From Aureobasidium sp. EXF-3400 (Eukaryota; Ascomycota; Dothideomycetes; Dothideales; Saccotheciaceae): a DNA stretch of 64,000 bases. Position 1 is the first letter of the stretch. Every line of letters begins with the position of its first letter. The stretch spans positions 62,001-126,000 of the forward strand of contig SWBL01000106.1 of NCBI GenBank assembly GCA_024195585.1, given 5' to 3'. Below, piece after piece: positions 54,515 through 64,000 of this stretch. The notes beneath the pieces were generated by a model, which saw only the letters and a list, made by a program, of their open reading frames with translations, made no database searches and was not told the DNA's origin. Both the position numbers and the translations under genes were made by a program.

Positions 54515-54829
54515 GTTTTGCCTTGTGATCGTTGATCAAGGCCCGATACGATATTACTCGTGCTGGAATGCTGTGATGGGAATTTTGATATGGAGCTATG
54601 AATTCTTCTGTTTAGCTAATGCGTACTGGTTTGTGTCGAGCAACATCATCTCCGTCAGTGCATCGGATTCTTTTTCGGCTTCCTCCTCATTCTGTATGCC
54701 AGCTTTCTGCGGCCTGTCCTACCACCATGATGTGTACACTGCCTTTCCGCAGTCAGTAGTCGGCGCTTCTTGTAATCTTGCCCCTCGAGCTAGAAGTCAA
54801 CATCGACTCTCCCGGTTCATCGAATCAGC
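54515..54829. other. Intergenic interval between convergent genes
   Basis: About 315 bp between the regulator stop and the next gene's stop. No feature was recognised. Confidence 0.4.
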
Positions 54830-56251
54830 TCAGAATACGGAATTTACTTTGGTGTCGTAGTCTGCCCACAGTCCATCCTCTGGCAGGTCGCGGCATGTCG
54901 GGTCGTGCAGTACGATGTGGTCGTTGTGGGTACCGTCTTCGTCTTCCTGTTCATCAGTGTACGGCTCCGGGAGTACGCCTCCTTCGAGAACGAAGTTGCT
55001 AGCTTCGTAGCACCATTTCTCAGAGAACATTCTGAACGTTGATCCATCTATGAACCAGACTCCGAAGAGATGCAATCTTTCCAGTGCTGTCATCTGACAT
55101 GAGATACGTCGGAGAACTGAAGGCCATGTTCCATCAGTCAGAGTCACACAAAGATCGAGCTGCTGCAGTGATTGAGAGTGACGAAGAAGGAACCTAACCA
55201 GCGTGTCTTCAGAGATAGAAAGTTCTCTGAGCAGAACATCACGCAAGGTTTCTGAGTTCAACGCGTGCAGGAATGCGTTTCCGTCAAAGGCCTCATCGGC
55301 GCCAGGCATATCTACCCAAATAGTCTCAAGGGAGCTCGCCTCGTGCATCGCTGCCTCAAGATTGAAGCCAAAGCTGGTCTTTGGGTTCTCTTCCAGATTA
55401 GCATAACCAATGCGGATGTGCTTCAGACTCTCGAAGGGCTTCAGGCTCTTGATATCCGAGTAGTCTGCAATCTTGAAGGGAAGATCAATGATGGTCAAAG
55501 AGTTCAAATCGACAGCATGTTCGTTCGCAGCTGACATCAACTCCGCAAGGCCGAATTCGAACGGGTCGTGTGAATCAGCATCAACCCAAGCTCCTCGGGA
55601 CGGGTGGATGCTCCGGAACATGGAGAGTAGTTTGTTGACGACATAGTCTTGGCCAGGTTGTGGAGGGGCGACGACAATATTGACCAGGTTGGGGCATGAC
55701 TTGAAGGCATGGGCGATGGTGTCCAGGAAGCATTGACGGAACTCTTCAGTGGACTGGTAGGTAGCAATCTGACGCTGAGCTTTCCAGTAGTGTTCCTGGG
55801 ATTGTTTCAAAGTTCGGCTAACTTCGTTGACGGCTTGCTCGAACTTCCTGAACGCATCCGACCATTTTGCGCGGGCCTGAGAGGTTTCAAGTCGCGGGTT
55901 GTCGTAATCGTCATATTCAATGTCTTGGGGTTTGAAGTTCCACCAGTCGGGATACATTTTTCTGAGGTGGTCGTGTTCGTCGACCCACAATTGGAGAGAT
56001 TTGTGATTCTTCAGATGGCTGGGATCCACGATCAACGTGGTGACATGCTTGCTGAAGACGGGGTGTTCAACTATCTCGCGGACTTCTGCACAACTATCTT
56101 TGTGCTTGACGAGGAAGATTCGAGGCAACAGGTAAGGCGCAGCTGCAGCTGCGAACTGCTGTGAGACGAGGCGGATGGGTTTGAGTAGCTTGGGACTAGC
56201 GTGGAGAAAGCTGCAGATGCGCTGCTTCATCTCAAGAGGAAGCTTGTCCAT
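54830..56251 (-). CDS. F-box-like protein with leucine-rich middle
   Basis: A single-exon protein of 473 residues. The N-terminus (MDKLPLEMKQRICSFLHASP, then LKPIRLVSQQFAAAAAPYLL) is an F-box. The middle has irregular leucine-rich strands such as LNSLTIIDLPFKIADYSDIK, FESLKHIRIGYANLEE and LRELSISEDTLVRFLLRHSQ, which suggests a substrate-binding LRR-like surface. It probably serves as an SCF adaptor. The C-terminus is acidic (EQEDEDGTHNDH). The F-box family is fast evolving in fungi, so no target is proposed. The start at 56251 puts the F-box at the very N-terminus, which is usual. Confidence 0.72.
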   Translation of the reverse strand: MDKLPLEMKQRICSFLHASPKLLKPIRLVSQQFAAAAAPYLLPRIFLVKHKDSCAEVREIVEHPVFSKHVTTLIVDPSHLKNHKSLQLWVDEHDHLRKMYPDWWNFKPQDIEYDDYDNPRLETSQARAKWSDAFRKFEQAVNEVSRTLKQSQEHYWKAQRQIATYQSTEEFRQCFLDTIAHAFKSCPNLVNIVVAPPQPGQDYVVNKLLSMFRSIHPSRGAWVDADSHDPFEFGLAELMSAANEHAVDLNSLTIIDLPFKIADYSDIKSLKPFESLKHIRIGYANLEENPKTSFGFNLEAAMHEASSLETIWVDMPGADEAFDGNAFLHALNSETLRDVLLRELSISEDTLVRFLLRHSQSLQQLDLCVTLTDGTWPSVLRRISCQMTALERLHLFGVWFIDGSTFRMFSEKWCYEASNFVLEGGVLPEPYTDEQEDEDGTHNDHIVLHDPTCRDLPEDGLWADYDTKVNSVF

Positions 56252-57333
56252 GTTCAGTGGTGGAGTGTCGTTGTTGCCGAGATGCTGATGACAGTGTTCG
56301 GAGGTTTGTCGTGCGGAGCTGTGGTGAGCAAGATGTGGTAAAGAGACTGAAGAGGTTTTGTTGTGAGGCAGAGAGAAGAAGTTGGGCCTGCCAGGCCAGG
56401 CGCCGGAGAGTCAGATCGGCGCAGAGGTCTGACTGGGGTGAAGGTGCTGTGCAGGATGCATTGTTGTGTTGGGGTTAGAGACAAAGGAAGTGAAGCGAGT
56501 GTGTTTCTTGACGCGTCGAGTGAGTTGCAATTCGGCGTCCGCTCGAGGCAGTCGCGATGGACTGGTTCCGAAGCAACAACCTCGGACCGTCGCTTCGAGT
56601 TCTTCTGATGCAAGCTGACTTGCCAGAGATTGAGCTTTACAACCGGACGCGTTCTGCTGCTTTCTCGATCTACCTCGTGCTCAGATATGTATGACGTGGA
56701 TATGGAGATGTGTAATAGTCTCAAGTATCACGAAGAGTCGTCAAGAAGTGACATATCATCGGCTCTATTTGTTCGCAGCTCTAATCAAGTCATACGAGTT
56801 AGCACTTGACGAGAGCTGATGGCTGGTATGCAGTAAGAACGAAAGAGTCCATTTCTGCATAGCTATAAGCTCAAAACATCCACTACCAACCACACCCAGC
56901 AAAAAAGAAATCACTGGTCTGGTGGTCGGGAAGTTTTTGGCTTACCTCTCAAAGTCATTGTTGTGGTGTTTCCGATATCCATTTTTGCCCCATTCCAACA
57001 TCCTCCAGCCTCAGAAGTTTGACTCGACCCCTTACATTTCTCAGGGGCACCTTCTTCTGAGACCAATTGGTTGAAAGTTGTTGCGAAATGATGTGCTGAT
57101 CAGCTGGTTCGAACTCGAAGAAGTTGGCTGGGTGATGTTGTGGTGGAGAGATTTAGTGACTGCCGAATTAGGTTAGCTGGTTAGGATAAGGTGGTGACTT
57201 GACCACCAGACCATATGTGATTTGATGAGATAGTGAAGGACTTTGATGATTAAGTAGTCTCCATAGAAGTGAAGGGAAAGGTTACAGATTCGCAATGCAG
57301 AAGAGGTTCGTCTTTTCGGCTTACTACAGTGGT
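56252..57333. other. Intergenic interval, no supported gene
   Basis: About 1.1 kb between the F-box gene start and the stop of the secreted GH28 gene. A 156-codon open frame on the minus strand just upstream of the F-box gene has no motif and is probably leader or chance. Confidence 0.45.
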
Positions 57334-58711
57334 CTATCTGCTGTTCTCCTCCCACGTAGGACCAGTACAGTTGAATCCAACAGATGAGACATGGTCGCAC
57401 AAGTACTGGCTAGGAGCAGTACCGTTGACAATGTCGACGATATCGATACCAACGATCTCCATACCGGTACAAGGAGAAGCAGCTGAGCACTGAATTGAAC
57501 CGACCACATCACTGACAGCAGTACCAGTCCAGTTCTGCAGACGGATATCACGAAGGTTGAACTTGCTGGAATCACAGCCTCCTGATGCACCGTTGTACGA
57601 GGTGCATTGCGTTACTGCGTAGACGCCAGTGTTGTTGTACAGGACGAAGTCGGAGAATGTGATGTTGGCAGCATAACCAAGACCGCCACCACCGCCATCT
57701 GGAGGATAGCCAGTGGAGTTACCAGTCCCTGGATAGGCAGTCAGTATATCCATGTAGGGAAGAGTACAAAGTTACATACAAGTCTTGACATAAGCGCCAT
57801 ATCTCATGTTGTAGGAGCGGATGTTACGAGCAGTGACGTTCTCAATAGTCTCAAAGACATTGTCGTATTGACCGATGCTGCCAATAGCAACACCGAGGCC
57901 AGCGTAGAAGTCACAGTCTTCGATCAAGATGTTCGTGCTGTTGGCTTTCATAGAGATTGAGTCATCTCCATTGGTAACATTCCAGCGGCGGAATGTAATG
58001 TTATTTGCGTAGATTACGTCACAGGCATCGGTATTCAGACTTGAAAACTCGAAGCCAACGGGCTCGTTGCCAGTGCTGTTCACGAAGATATCTTCGAGAA
58101 GAATGTTCTCGCTGTGGATCACGGTCATAGTCCACATCTGCGAGTCAACGAACCGAGTACCCAGGAAGGTACTATTCTTAGTTCCGGTGACTGTGATCTG
58201 ATGAGGTCTGCCAGGGCTATGCCAAGTCAGCATGAGGTGGGTACTCAGTAGGTGTGGACACTCACTAGTTGTTGGTTCCGTTCACAAAGGTATACCAGGC
58301 CTGTCCTGATCCATTGAGAGTGGCGTAGCCATGACCATCCCAGTTAATGTTCTCTCCACCGAACAACCAAGCCGAGGATTGGTTTTGGTAGCCAACAGGG
58401 AGGGAGTGGTTGAGCCAGTAGGGGATGTTAGTATCCCAGAGCAAGAGACCATTAAGATCGACATCAACATTCTTCAGACCAGTAGTGTTCATAACACTGT
58501 GAATGTTGTAGGTCTCGTTGCGGAAGACGACCTTTCCTCGCGAGGGCTCCTCGTTGTGACCGCATTTTTCGAATGCCTCGATGATAGCTGGAGCCGAATC
58601 ACCGCCATTGGCACAAGGCTCGACGATACAGACACGTTCAGAAACGGTGACGACTGTTCTAGCAACTGCAAGTGCTGGCACACAAAGTGCCGCGAGGATA
58701 GAGGCGTACAT
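57334..58711 (-). CDS. Secreted GH28 exo-rhamnogalacturonase-like enzyme
   Basis: Three exons (introns 58217-58265 and 57729-57779) encode 425 residues, with a signal peptide (MYASILAALCVPALAVA). The start is the second in-frame ATG, since it leads straight into the signal peptide. The beta-helix holds NTDACD, NGDDSISMKANSTNI, GVAIGSIGQ and AYVKTWTG. The GSIGQ in place of GHG separates it from endopolygalacturonases and fits the exo-acting pectin/rhamnogalacturonan group. Many N-glycosylation sequons are present. It is a clear paralogue of the membrane-anchored gene at 22654-24539, which has a different N-terminus and four more introns. Exact glycosidic bond is not predictable. Confidence 0.92.
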
Positions 58712-59217
58712 GATGGTAGAAAATGAAATGTACTTACTACATAACAGCGAAATGAAGCCTTCCATATATATTATTTTCACCAGCGGGGGTCCGACATCAG
58801 GTTACATTGATCATCCCAGGAATTTCCGTTATGCCTGCTGATCGCTGCCCCAATGGTTGCAGAGATGCCCCTCGAATCGAGGCACGATACGGTCATGGTG
58901 GAGGGGATGATGTCGAAAGCGCTGGAGAAGAGCCGGAGCGGCACGGAAGCTTTTCATGGGGCTCCACGTTAGCTCCACATTGTCGGCAACGGGTCGGCGT
59001 TTGCTGTCTGCCATCTGCAGGCAAGCTCATTCTTCGACAGAAAACGAGAGTCGTTCGCAGCAGCACTGTGGGTAAGAACGGATGAGTGCAGGAAGAGTAC
59101 TGGTAGAGTGCATCACAGCGCATATGCCAAGTTCTAATCTTGCTGTACGTGAAATCGACAGCATTTGCTGGATGTATTAACATGGAAATATATGATATGA
59201 TCGTAAGTTGGAACTGC
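58712..59217. promoter_or_regulatory. Promoter of the secreted GH28 gene
   Basis: About 500 bp with a TATATATTATTTT stretch about 55 bp upstream of the start (near 58765), which could serve as a TATA element. No gene was recognised here. Confidence 0.4.
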
Positions 59218-60390
59218 TCATGCGGGCCACTTTGAAGGCGCATCAATGACGGTTCTCGAGAAGCGAGCACTGATCTGGTCCTGAGCCTTCTGCTTTTGCT
59301 TTGCACCAATTCCGGAGCGGTCCAAGACGGGAGTCGCGTTCATGATATTGTCGAAATCATCGTCTTCAGCATCGCCGACATCTGAGCCTGACTCGTCGTC
59401 TGAATCGTGCAGAGGTTTGGGCTCAGTCTGTGCGATGCGACCTGGTTGCGGCTTGTCGTCGGAAACAGGAGGAGCGGGATTCTGGAAAGGCTTGGACGCA
59501 AGCACACGACGGCGAAGCTCGGCCATCTCTTCCTCGTCGTCGTCTGAAGGTGGCAGACCATAGGGATCACGGTCGTCCTCCTCTTCTTCGTCCTCGTCAT
59601 CCTCGTCCTTGTCTTCCTTCTCTTCACCGTCGCTCTCCTCATCGCTTCCTTCTTCATCGGACTCGTCGAGCATACGAGTGCGGTTCAGGTTACCGCCTCT
59701 CCAAGCGTCATCCTCATTGGCCTCTCTCTCAGCACGGTCTGCAGTGTATTCATTCTCGATCTTTTCCAGCCAAGCCTCTTCGGCCTTCTTGATACCAGCT
59801 TCATCTTCACAAGCAGCGTATCTCTTGAGGACAGCTTCGTTGATGTCAAGGAAAGCCTGACCGTAACTGAAGGTGCTGAGAATGTGCTCGGCCCACTCTT
59901 TCTTGCCGCAGATGTAGAAACAGGCAGCAAGAGCCTCGACACAATTCATCCTCCATGGCTTTCCGTAGTTTGTGGGATTGGCAGCGATCAGGTATGGGAG
60001 GAGACGTTGGTGAGGACCTCCAATCTTGCCGAAGGGGACTTCTTGAATACGCTTCCAGCTGGCTTCGACGACGGCAGCACCGTACTGCTCGAGGAGAGGG
60101 GTATCGGCGGGAGAGATGATGGTCTTTGCATTGGGCGAGACGACGATACCGGCGAACTTCTGGCCGACGTGCAGTTCGCGCATGAGACCCAGACGCATCA
60201 GGCGTTTGCCGCTGCATCGTTTGGCGTCGCAGTGACCGAGATCCCAGGCGGCAGCCTTGTATGGAGGACGCTTGGAGTCGGCGGGATCGACCTGACCTTC
60301 CTCGCCACGAGCTGGAGGTAGAGGGCGTGCAGAGCGGCTGTTTGGGTATTTTTTGCCCTTGTTGGACATGTCCTTCTTGTGGCGGACCAT
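59218..60390 (-). CDS. TSR3: 18S rRNA aminocarboxypropyltransferase Tsr3
   Basis: A single-exon protein of 390 residues from the ATG of MVRHKKDMSNKGKKYPN. An upstream in-frame ATG at 60453 exists, but its extension looks like a leader. The RLI-like N-terminal part reads AAWDLGHCDAKRCSGKRLMR. The SPOUT-like catalytic domain includes GIVVSPNAKTIISPADTPLL, ASWKRIQEVPFGKI, HQRLLPYLIAANPTNYGKPW and EALAACFYICGKKEWAEHIL. Tsr3 adds the acp group to a hypermodified uridine in 18S rRNA during late 40S maturation in the cytoplasm. The last 150 residues are a very acidic tail (runs of Asp/Glu) typical of fungal members. It is divergent from the GGA gene. Confidence 0.94.
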   Translation of the reverse strand: MVRHKKDMSNKGKKYPNSRSARPLPPARGEEGQVDPADSKRPPYKAAAWDLGHCDAKRCSGKRLMRLGLMRELHVGQKFAGIVVSPNAKTIISPADTPLLEQYGAAVVEASWKRIQEVPFGKIGGPHQRLLPYLIAANPTNYGKPWRMNCVEALAACFYICGKKEWAEHILSTFSYGQAFLDINEAVLKRYAACEDEAGIKKAEEAWLEKIENEYTADRAEREANEDDAWRGGNLNRTRMLDESDEEGSDEESDGEEKEDKDEDDEDEEEEDDRDPYGLPPSDDDEEEMAELRRRVLASKPFQNPAPPVSDDKPQPGRIAQTEPKPLHDSDDESGSDVGDAEDDDFDNIMNATPVLDRSGIGAKQKQKAQDQISARFSRTVIDAPSKWPA

Positions 60391-60758
60391 GGCGAATGTG
60401 GTGCTTCTTGTTGGTATAGGTGTATAGATCGAGTATGTGCGAGTATGGTGCAATCAATGAGATGAGCTTCAGATAGATTGAGAATGGACTCGAGTGGTTG
60501 ATTGAATGACGAGATGAGGGGCAGCTGCAGGCAAAATTCGAGATGGACTGGCAAAATCGACGCGAGTCAGACTGTCGACGACTGCGTCATGGCCGCCAAG
60601 AAGCTTAGGAGGAGTAGTCCTCCACAACGTGGTGCATACCGCTGCCTACGACACACTCGCTATCGCTACGTTATTTTACTTGGAAAGTGTTTTCTTCATC
60701 CAGCGCGCACTCATCAGATACACGCTTTCCAACACAAACCATCCCACAATCGCCCATC
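60391..60758. promoter_or_regulatory. Divergent promoter, TSR3 and GGA gene
   Basis: About 370 bp. Any upstream GGA exon with the missing ATG would have to lie here or start further left; the candidate ATG at 60589 is in another frame. Confidence 0.4.
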
Positions 60759-62884
60759 GTGGAGGCAGCATCAGCTAGATACGCGGCCCGGGACCGCTGG
60801 GTTCACGAAGGACCTGCTCCCCAAACCCCGTTGCAGCGCTACATTCGTGTGTCCGCTCTCTGTACCTTGCTGAGATTCTATCCGTCTAACAAGTTCCCTC
60901 AGATAATGCCTGCGACCCGCAAAACTTCGAACCAAACCTGGCCCTGAATCTCGAGATAGCCGACTTGATCAATGCTAAGAAGGGAAACGCTCCGCGCGAG
61001 GCCGCCGTCGCCATTGTTCAATATGTCAACCACCGCAATCCTAATGTGTCCATGCTGTCTTTGACTCTGCTCGACATTTGTGTCAAGAACTGCGGCTATG
61101 CTTTCCACCTCCAGGTCAGCACAAAGGACTTTCTCAACGAGCTCGTTCGTCGCTTTCCCGAACGCCCTCCCATTCGTGTTACCCGCGTCCAGAATCGTAT
61201 CCTCGAACTCATCGAAGAATGGCGCTCTACCATTTGTGTCACGTCCAAATACAGGGAGGATCTGGGCTTCATCCGCGACATGCACCGTCTGCTGAGCTAC
61301 AAAGGCTACACCTTCCCTGCCGTCAAGAAAGAGGATGCCGCCGTGCTCAATCCCACAAACGATCTTAGATCAGCTGAGGAGATGGAAGAGGAGGAACGCG
61401 CCGCCCAGTCTGCAAAGTTGCAAGAACTCATTCGCAGGGGTACCCCTCACGATTTGCAAGAGGCCAACAAGCTTATGAAGATTATGGCCGGCTTCGACAC
61501 TCGTCGCAAGACCGACTACCGTGCAAAGGCTGCCGAGGAGGTTGGCAAGATCCAGCAAAAGGCAAGATTACTCGAAGAAATGTTGCAGGGGTACAAACCA
61601 GGTGACGAGATCCAGGAGGGTGATGTCTTTGAGGTGAGTACCACGAGAAGCTCCGGCTTACCCTCCGATACTGACGACACTAGGAACTCGCAAATGCTCT
61701 GGCCAGCGCGCACCCAAAGATTCAGAAAATGTGCGAGGAAGAGTCCGAGGACCACGAGGCTGTTGCGAAGCTGTTCGAGATCAACGACAGTATCCACCGT
61801 ACGAGCGAAAGATATAAGCTGATAAAGAAGGGCGATCTCGAGGGTGCCAACAGAATCGCTGCTGGTACTCTGGGTATTAGTGGTGCAGGTGTCAAGAGCG
61901 GACCTAACAATGAGTTGTCTCTGATCGACTTTGGTGGTCCAGAGGAAGAGGAAGCTGCTCAGCCTGCTCAGTCTCAGTCATCTCAGGCAGCTCCTCAGTC
62001 CAAGGGCAATGCTTTGGAAGACGATCTGCTTGGTCTGTCCATGGGCGATTCAGTCTATGGTTCTGGTGGTGCCTTAACTCTCGGCTCTCCCAACAATGGT
62101 TTGGCCGATCTCGCTGGTCCCTCAAGCTCACAGCCAACTCCTGCACCTGCGCCTGCTGCTATCCCTCCTCCTGCGCAACCTCAAGCCGCTAGAGCGAACT
62201 ACGACCCCTTCGGCATGATTTCATCCCCCGCACCCGCATCAAACTCTTTCCAACAACCCCGACAATCTCAACAACAACAAAAAGCAGCTGACCCATTCGC
62301 TGCTTTGTCCGGTAACTCTCGCACCGCATCGCCTTTCCAATTCCAGCAATCGGTTAAGCCTCCGGCATCACCTGCAGTCCCTCAATCAGCCGCATCATTA
62401 TTGGGTGGTGATGATGAGTGGACCTTCTCATCCGCTCTGCCCACTCAACCGCAGCAACCTCAATCCAACACCGTTACTGTGATTGACTCGAGCGTGAAGG
62501 CCCTCTTCCACATCTCACGGCCGGCGGGTGCAAACGACTACCTGGCAATCGACGTCAAAATATCCAACAAGACTCCTCAACCCATCAGCGACTTTACCCT
62601 CCAGCTCGCAGTCACAAAGGTATGTCCAGAGTCCAACTAATGTCCCATTTTGGTGGAAAGTATGAACTAACGAATCTCTTCAGGCATTCTCCCTTCAGCT
62701 CCAACCACAATCCGGTCGCAACCTGTCGCCAAATCAAGTCGATGGCATTAAGCAAGCCATCCGCCTACAAGGTGTTGCTCCAGGCAAAGGCAATGCCGTT
62801 CGCATGCGATGGCGTGCCAGCTACAGCGTTGCTGGTCAACCGCGTGAGGAAAGCGGCGAGGTCAGCAACTTGGGCGTCCTTTAG
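60759..62884 (+). CDS. GGA-type clathrin adaptor (VHS-GAT-ear)
   Basis: Four exons (introns 60847-60902, 61634-61683, 62620-62683) encode about 651 residues. The VHS domain runs from RYIHNACDPQNFEPNLALN through NPNVSMLSLTLLDICVKNCG. The GAT domain (about 200-340) includes ARLLEEMLQGYKPGDE and EINDSIHRTSERYKLIKKGD. A Gln/Pro/Ser linker holds the clathrin-box-like DDLLGLS. The gamma-adaptin ear ends the protein (SVKALFHISRPAG onward). GGAs bind Arf and sort cargo from the trans-Golgi to endosomes. The reading frame has no ATG before the first visible exon: it is closed by TAG at 60615. I took GTG at 60759 (ATCGTGG) as the provisional start; an unseen upstream exon is the alternative. Confidence 0.9.
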
Positions 62885-63404
62885 AGACTACTTTTTGTTT
62901 AATAGAAAGTTCCTTCTTTTCATCTGATTGCATTCTACGAGTGACTCTCATGACAGCACTGATTCACAAAATTGAAGGCTTACCTGTCCTTCTCCTCACG
63001 TTAGAGTACCGACCTTTTGTGCCATTACTAAAGCCTAGTCGGAACGTGTTTCGATCATTCATATTATCGGTACATATGCAATGTCAGCCCAAGAAGATGA
63101 GTAAATCCTGGGAGCCAGAACGCTAGGATACATTATCATGATGAGGAAAACAGACCAATTGAAGTTTTTCATCAGCAATAGGTACTCATACGAGAAGCCC
63201 TCGGTTCTGTTCTCACAGGCCATTTCTCAGTGGTCGTTGACTTGTCTTCCAAGGATATTGGGCATCTTACAAGTACCCATGTGACATGCTTCTGTACGTG
63301 AGAGGAAGAGGAGTGGATTTTGAAAGCCAAAACGCTAGTCTATTTACATTATGAAGGGAAGCTAAATTAAGTCATTCATCATTTGTTTTGGGTTCGGTCG
63401 CCTT
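62885..63404. other. Intergenic interval between convergent genes
   Basis: About 520 bp between the GGA stop and the pyruvate decarboxylase stop. No coding sequence or repeat was noticed. Confidence 0.45.
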
Positions 63405-64000
63405 CTAGGCTGCCTTTGCGTTTCTGCGCTCGGCTGCCGAAGCAGTAAGCTTGAGTGCCTCGGGAGCATCCTCCTTGGGCATGTACATCTCGACAAACTG
63501 CAGATAAGGGGCAGCGTTGAAGTTGTCGTCGGCCATCAGGGTATCGAGCTCCTCGCGTGTCTTGACAGTGTAGGTCTTGTACTCGCCCTCCTTGGCTCCA
63601 AATGCAGGAACAAGGTCCTTCCACTTCCACTCCTGGACGTCGTTGTACTCGGCATTCATACCGTGAATCATACGCTCGATGGTGTAACCTTCGTTTACAA
63701 TGAGGAAAATGATAGGCTTCAGCTTGCGACGGATCATTGTCGAGACCTCCTGAGCAGTCAACTGGAAGGAGCCCTCGCCAGTGAGCAGGATAGTACGGTG
63801 CTTCTCGCCCTTCTCCTCTTCGAGCTCCTTGGCAGCCAGAGCAGCACCCTGAGCAGAGCCAGTAGCGTAACCGATCGAGCCCCACAGGACTTGAGAAATG
63901 AGCTGGACCTTGGCGGGGAAGCGCGTCTCAAAGATACCAAAGTTAGAAGTGCCGGTTTCAGTGAGGATGATGTCCTCCTCGCGCAGCCATTGACCAAGGC
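63405..64000 (-). CDS. Pyruvate decarboxylase, C-terminal part (runs off edge)
   Basis: The frame is open from the right edge of the window to the stop at 63405, about 197 residues of the C-terminal ThDP domain. It reads [20 protein letters not shown] at the start, then [19 protein letters not shown]. The cofactor motif follows, [20 protein letters not shown] to [20 protein letters not shown]. The enzyme converts pyruvate to acetaldehyde in the cytosol. The Asp of the usual GDGS is Glu here, and the usual NND is VNE, a pattern that I associate with filamentous-fungal pyruvate decarboxylases. The N-terminal two-thirds are outside the window. It is a different gene from the decarboxylase at 50116-52128. 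Confidence 0.95.
   Translation of the reverse strand, partial: LGQWLREEDIILTETGTSNFGIFETRFPAKVQLISQVLWGSIGYATGSAQGAALAAKELEEEKGEKHRTILLTGEGSFQLTAQEVSTMIRRKLKPIIFLIVNEGYTIERMIHGMNAEYNDVQEWKWKDLVPAFGAKEGEYKTYTVKTREELDTLMADDNFNAAPYLQFVEMYMPKEDAPEALKLTASAAERRNAKAA

Noticed and set aside
56254..56724. 156-codon frame upstream of the F-box gene as a separate gene
   Set aside because: Lies directly in the likely 5' leader, has no domain and has a skewed Ser/Thr/Pro composition.
57085..57135. GGTTCGAACTC resembling a tRNA T-loop
   Set aside because: The flanking bases do not form a T-stem, and no anticodon or acceptor stem is present.

Overview
The window is nuclear DNA of a filamentous ascomycete (Pezizomycotina). 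Most genes are interrupted by spliceosomal introns of 48-64 bp with GTAAGT/GTATGT-type donors. The gene set is typically fungal: DASH subunit Dam1, eIF3e, Mdm35, Pet191, Tsr3, Rsa3, Zn2Cys6 and F-box proteins, and GH28/GH78 pectin enzymes. Dothideomycetes is my best guess from gene style; nothing in the sequence proves the class. I rebuilt about 29 protein-coding genes by joining exons at splice sites that keep the frame. No rRNA, tRNA, CRISPR array or intact transposon was recognised.

Layout. 1-3.46 kb: no recognisable gene. 3.5-10.4 kb: Rsa3, uracil-DNA glycosylase, a WW-domain protein and a pRiA4b-ORF3-domain protein, the last two separated by 2.3 kb of gene-poor DNA with small repeats. 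11.3-15.7 kb: two head-to-tail GH78 alpha-L-rhamnosidase-like genes. 16.3-21.3 kb: a Sec14-like lipid-transfer protein, Dam1 and a Ytp1-family membrane protein. 22.6-27.7 kb: an unusual membrane-anchored GH28 enzyme and an MFS transporter. 29-34.3 kb: SRPBCC, kelch, F-box and Pet191 genes. 34.7-47.7 kb: sterol-ester lipase, mL49, eIF3e, Mdm35, a TB2/DP1 (Yop1/REEP) protein, a Rog1-type lipase and a small orphan. 47.9-54.5 kb: aromatic aminotransferase, 2-oxoacid decarboxylase and Zn2Cys6 regulator. 54.8-64 kb: F-box protein, secreted GH28 enzyme, Tsr3, GGA adaptor and the C-terminal part of a second pyruvate decarboxylase running off the right edge.

Two functional themes stand out. First, two GH78 and two GH28 genes point to use of rhamnose-containing pectin (rhamnogalacturonan I); one GH28 is predicted to be tethered to a membrane. 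Second, the 47.9-54.5 kb trio has the gene content of an Ehrlich pathway module (transaminase, decarboxylase, Aro80-like regulator). Both of its promoter regions carry the same 14-bp arrangement, CCGAA-N4-CCGAA.

The most unusual structural signal lies in introns. Against a 48-64 bp background, four introns of 181, 198, 259 and 267 bp all hold inverted repeats. The two longest share a similar layout and a 14-bp block at similar distance from the donor, which is the architecture described for introner-like elements. The GGA gene also lacks any in-frame ATG in its first visible exon.
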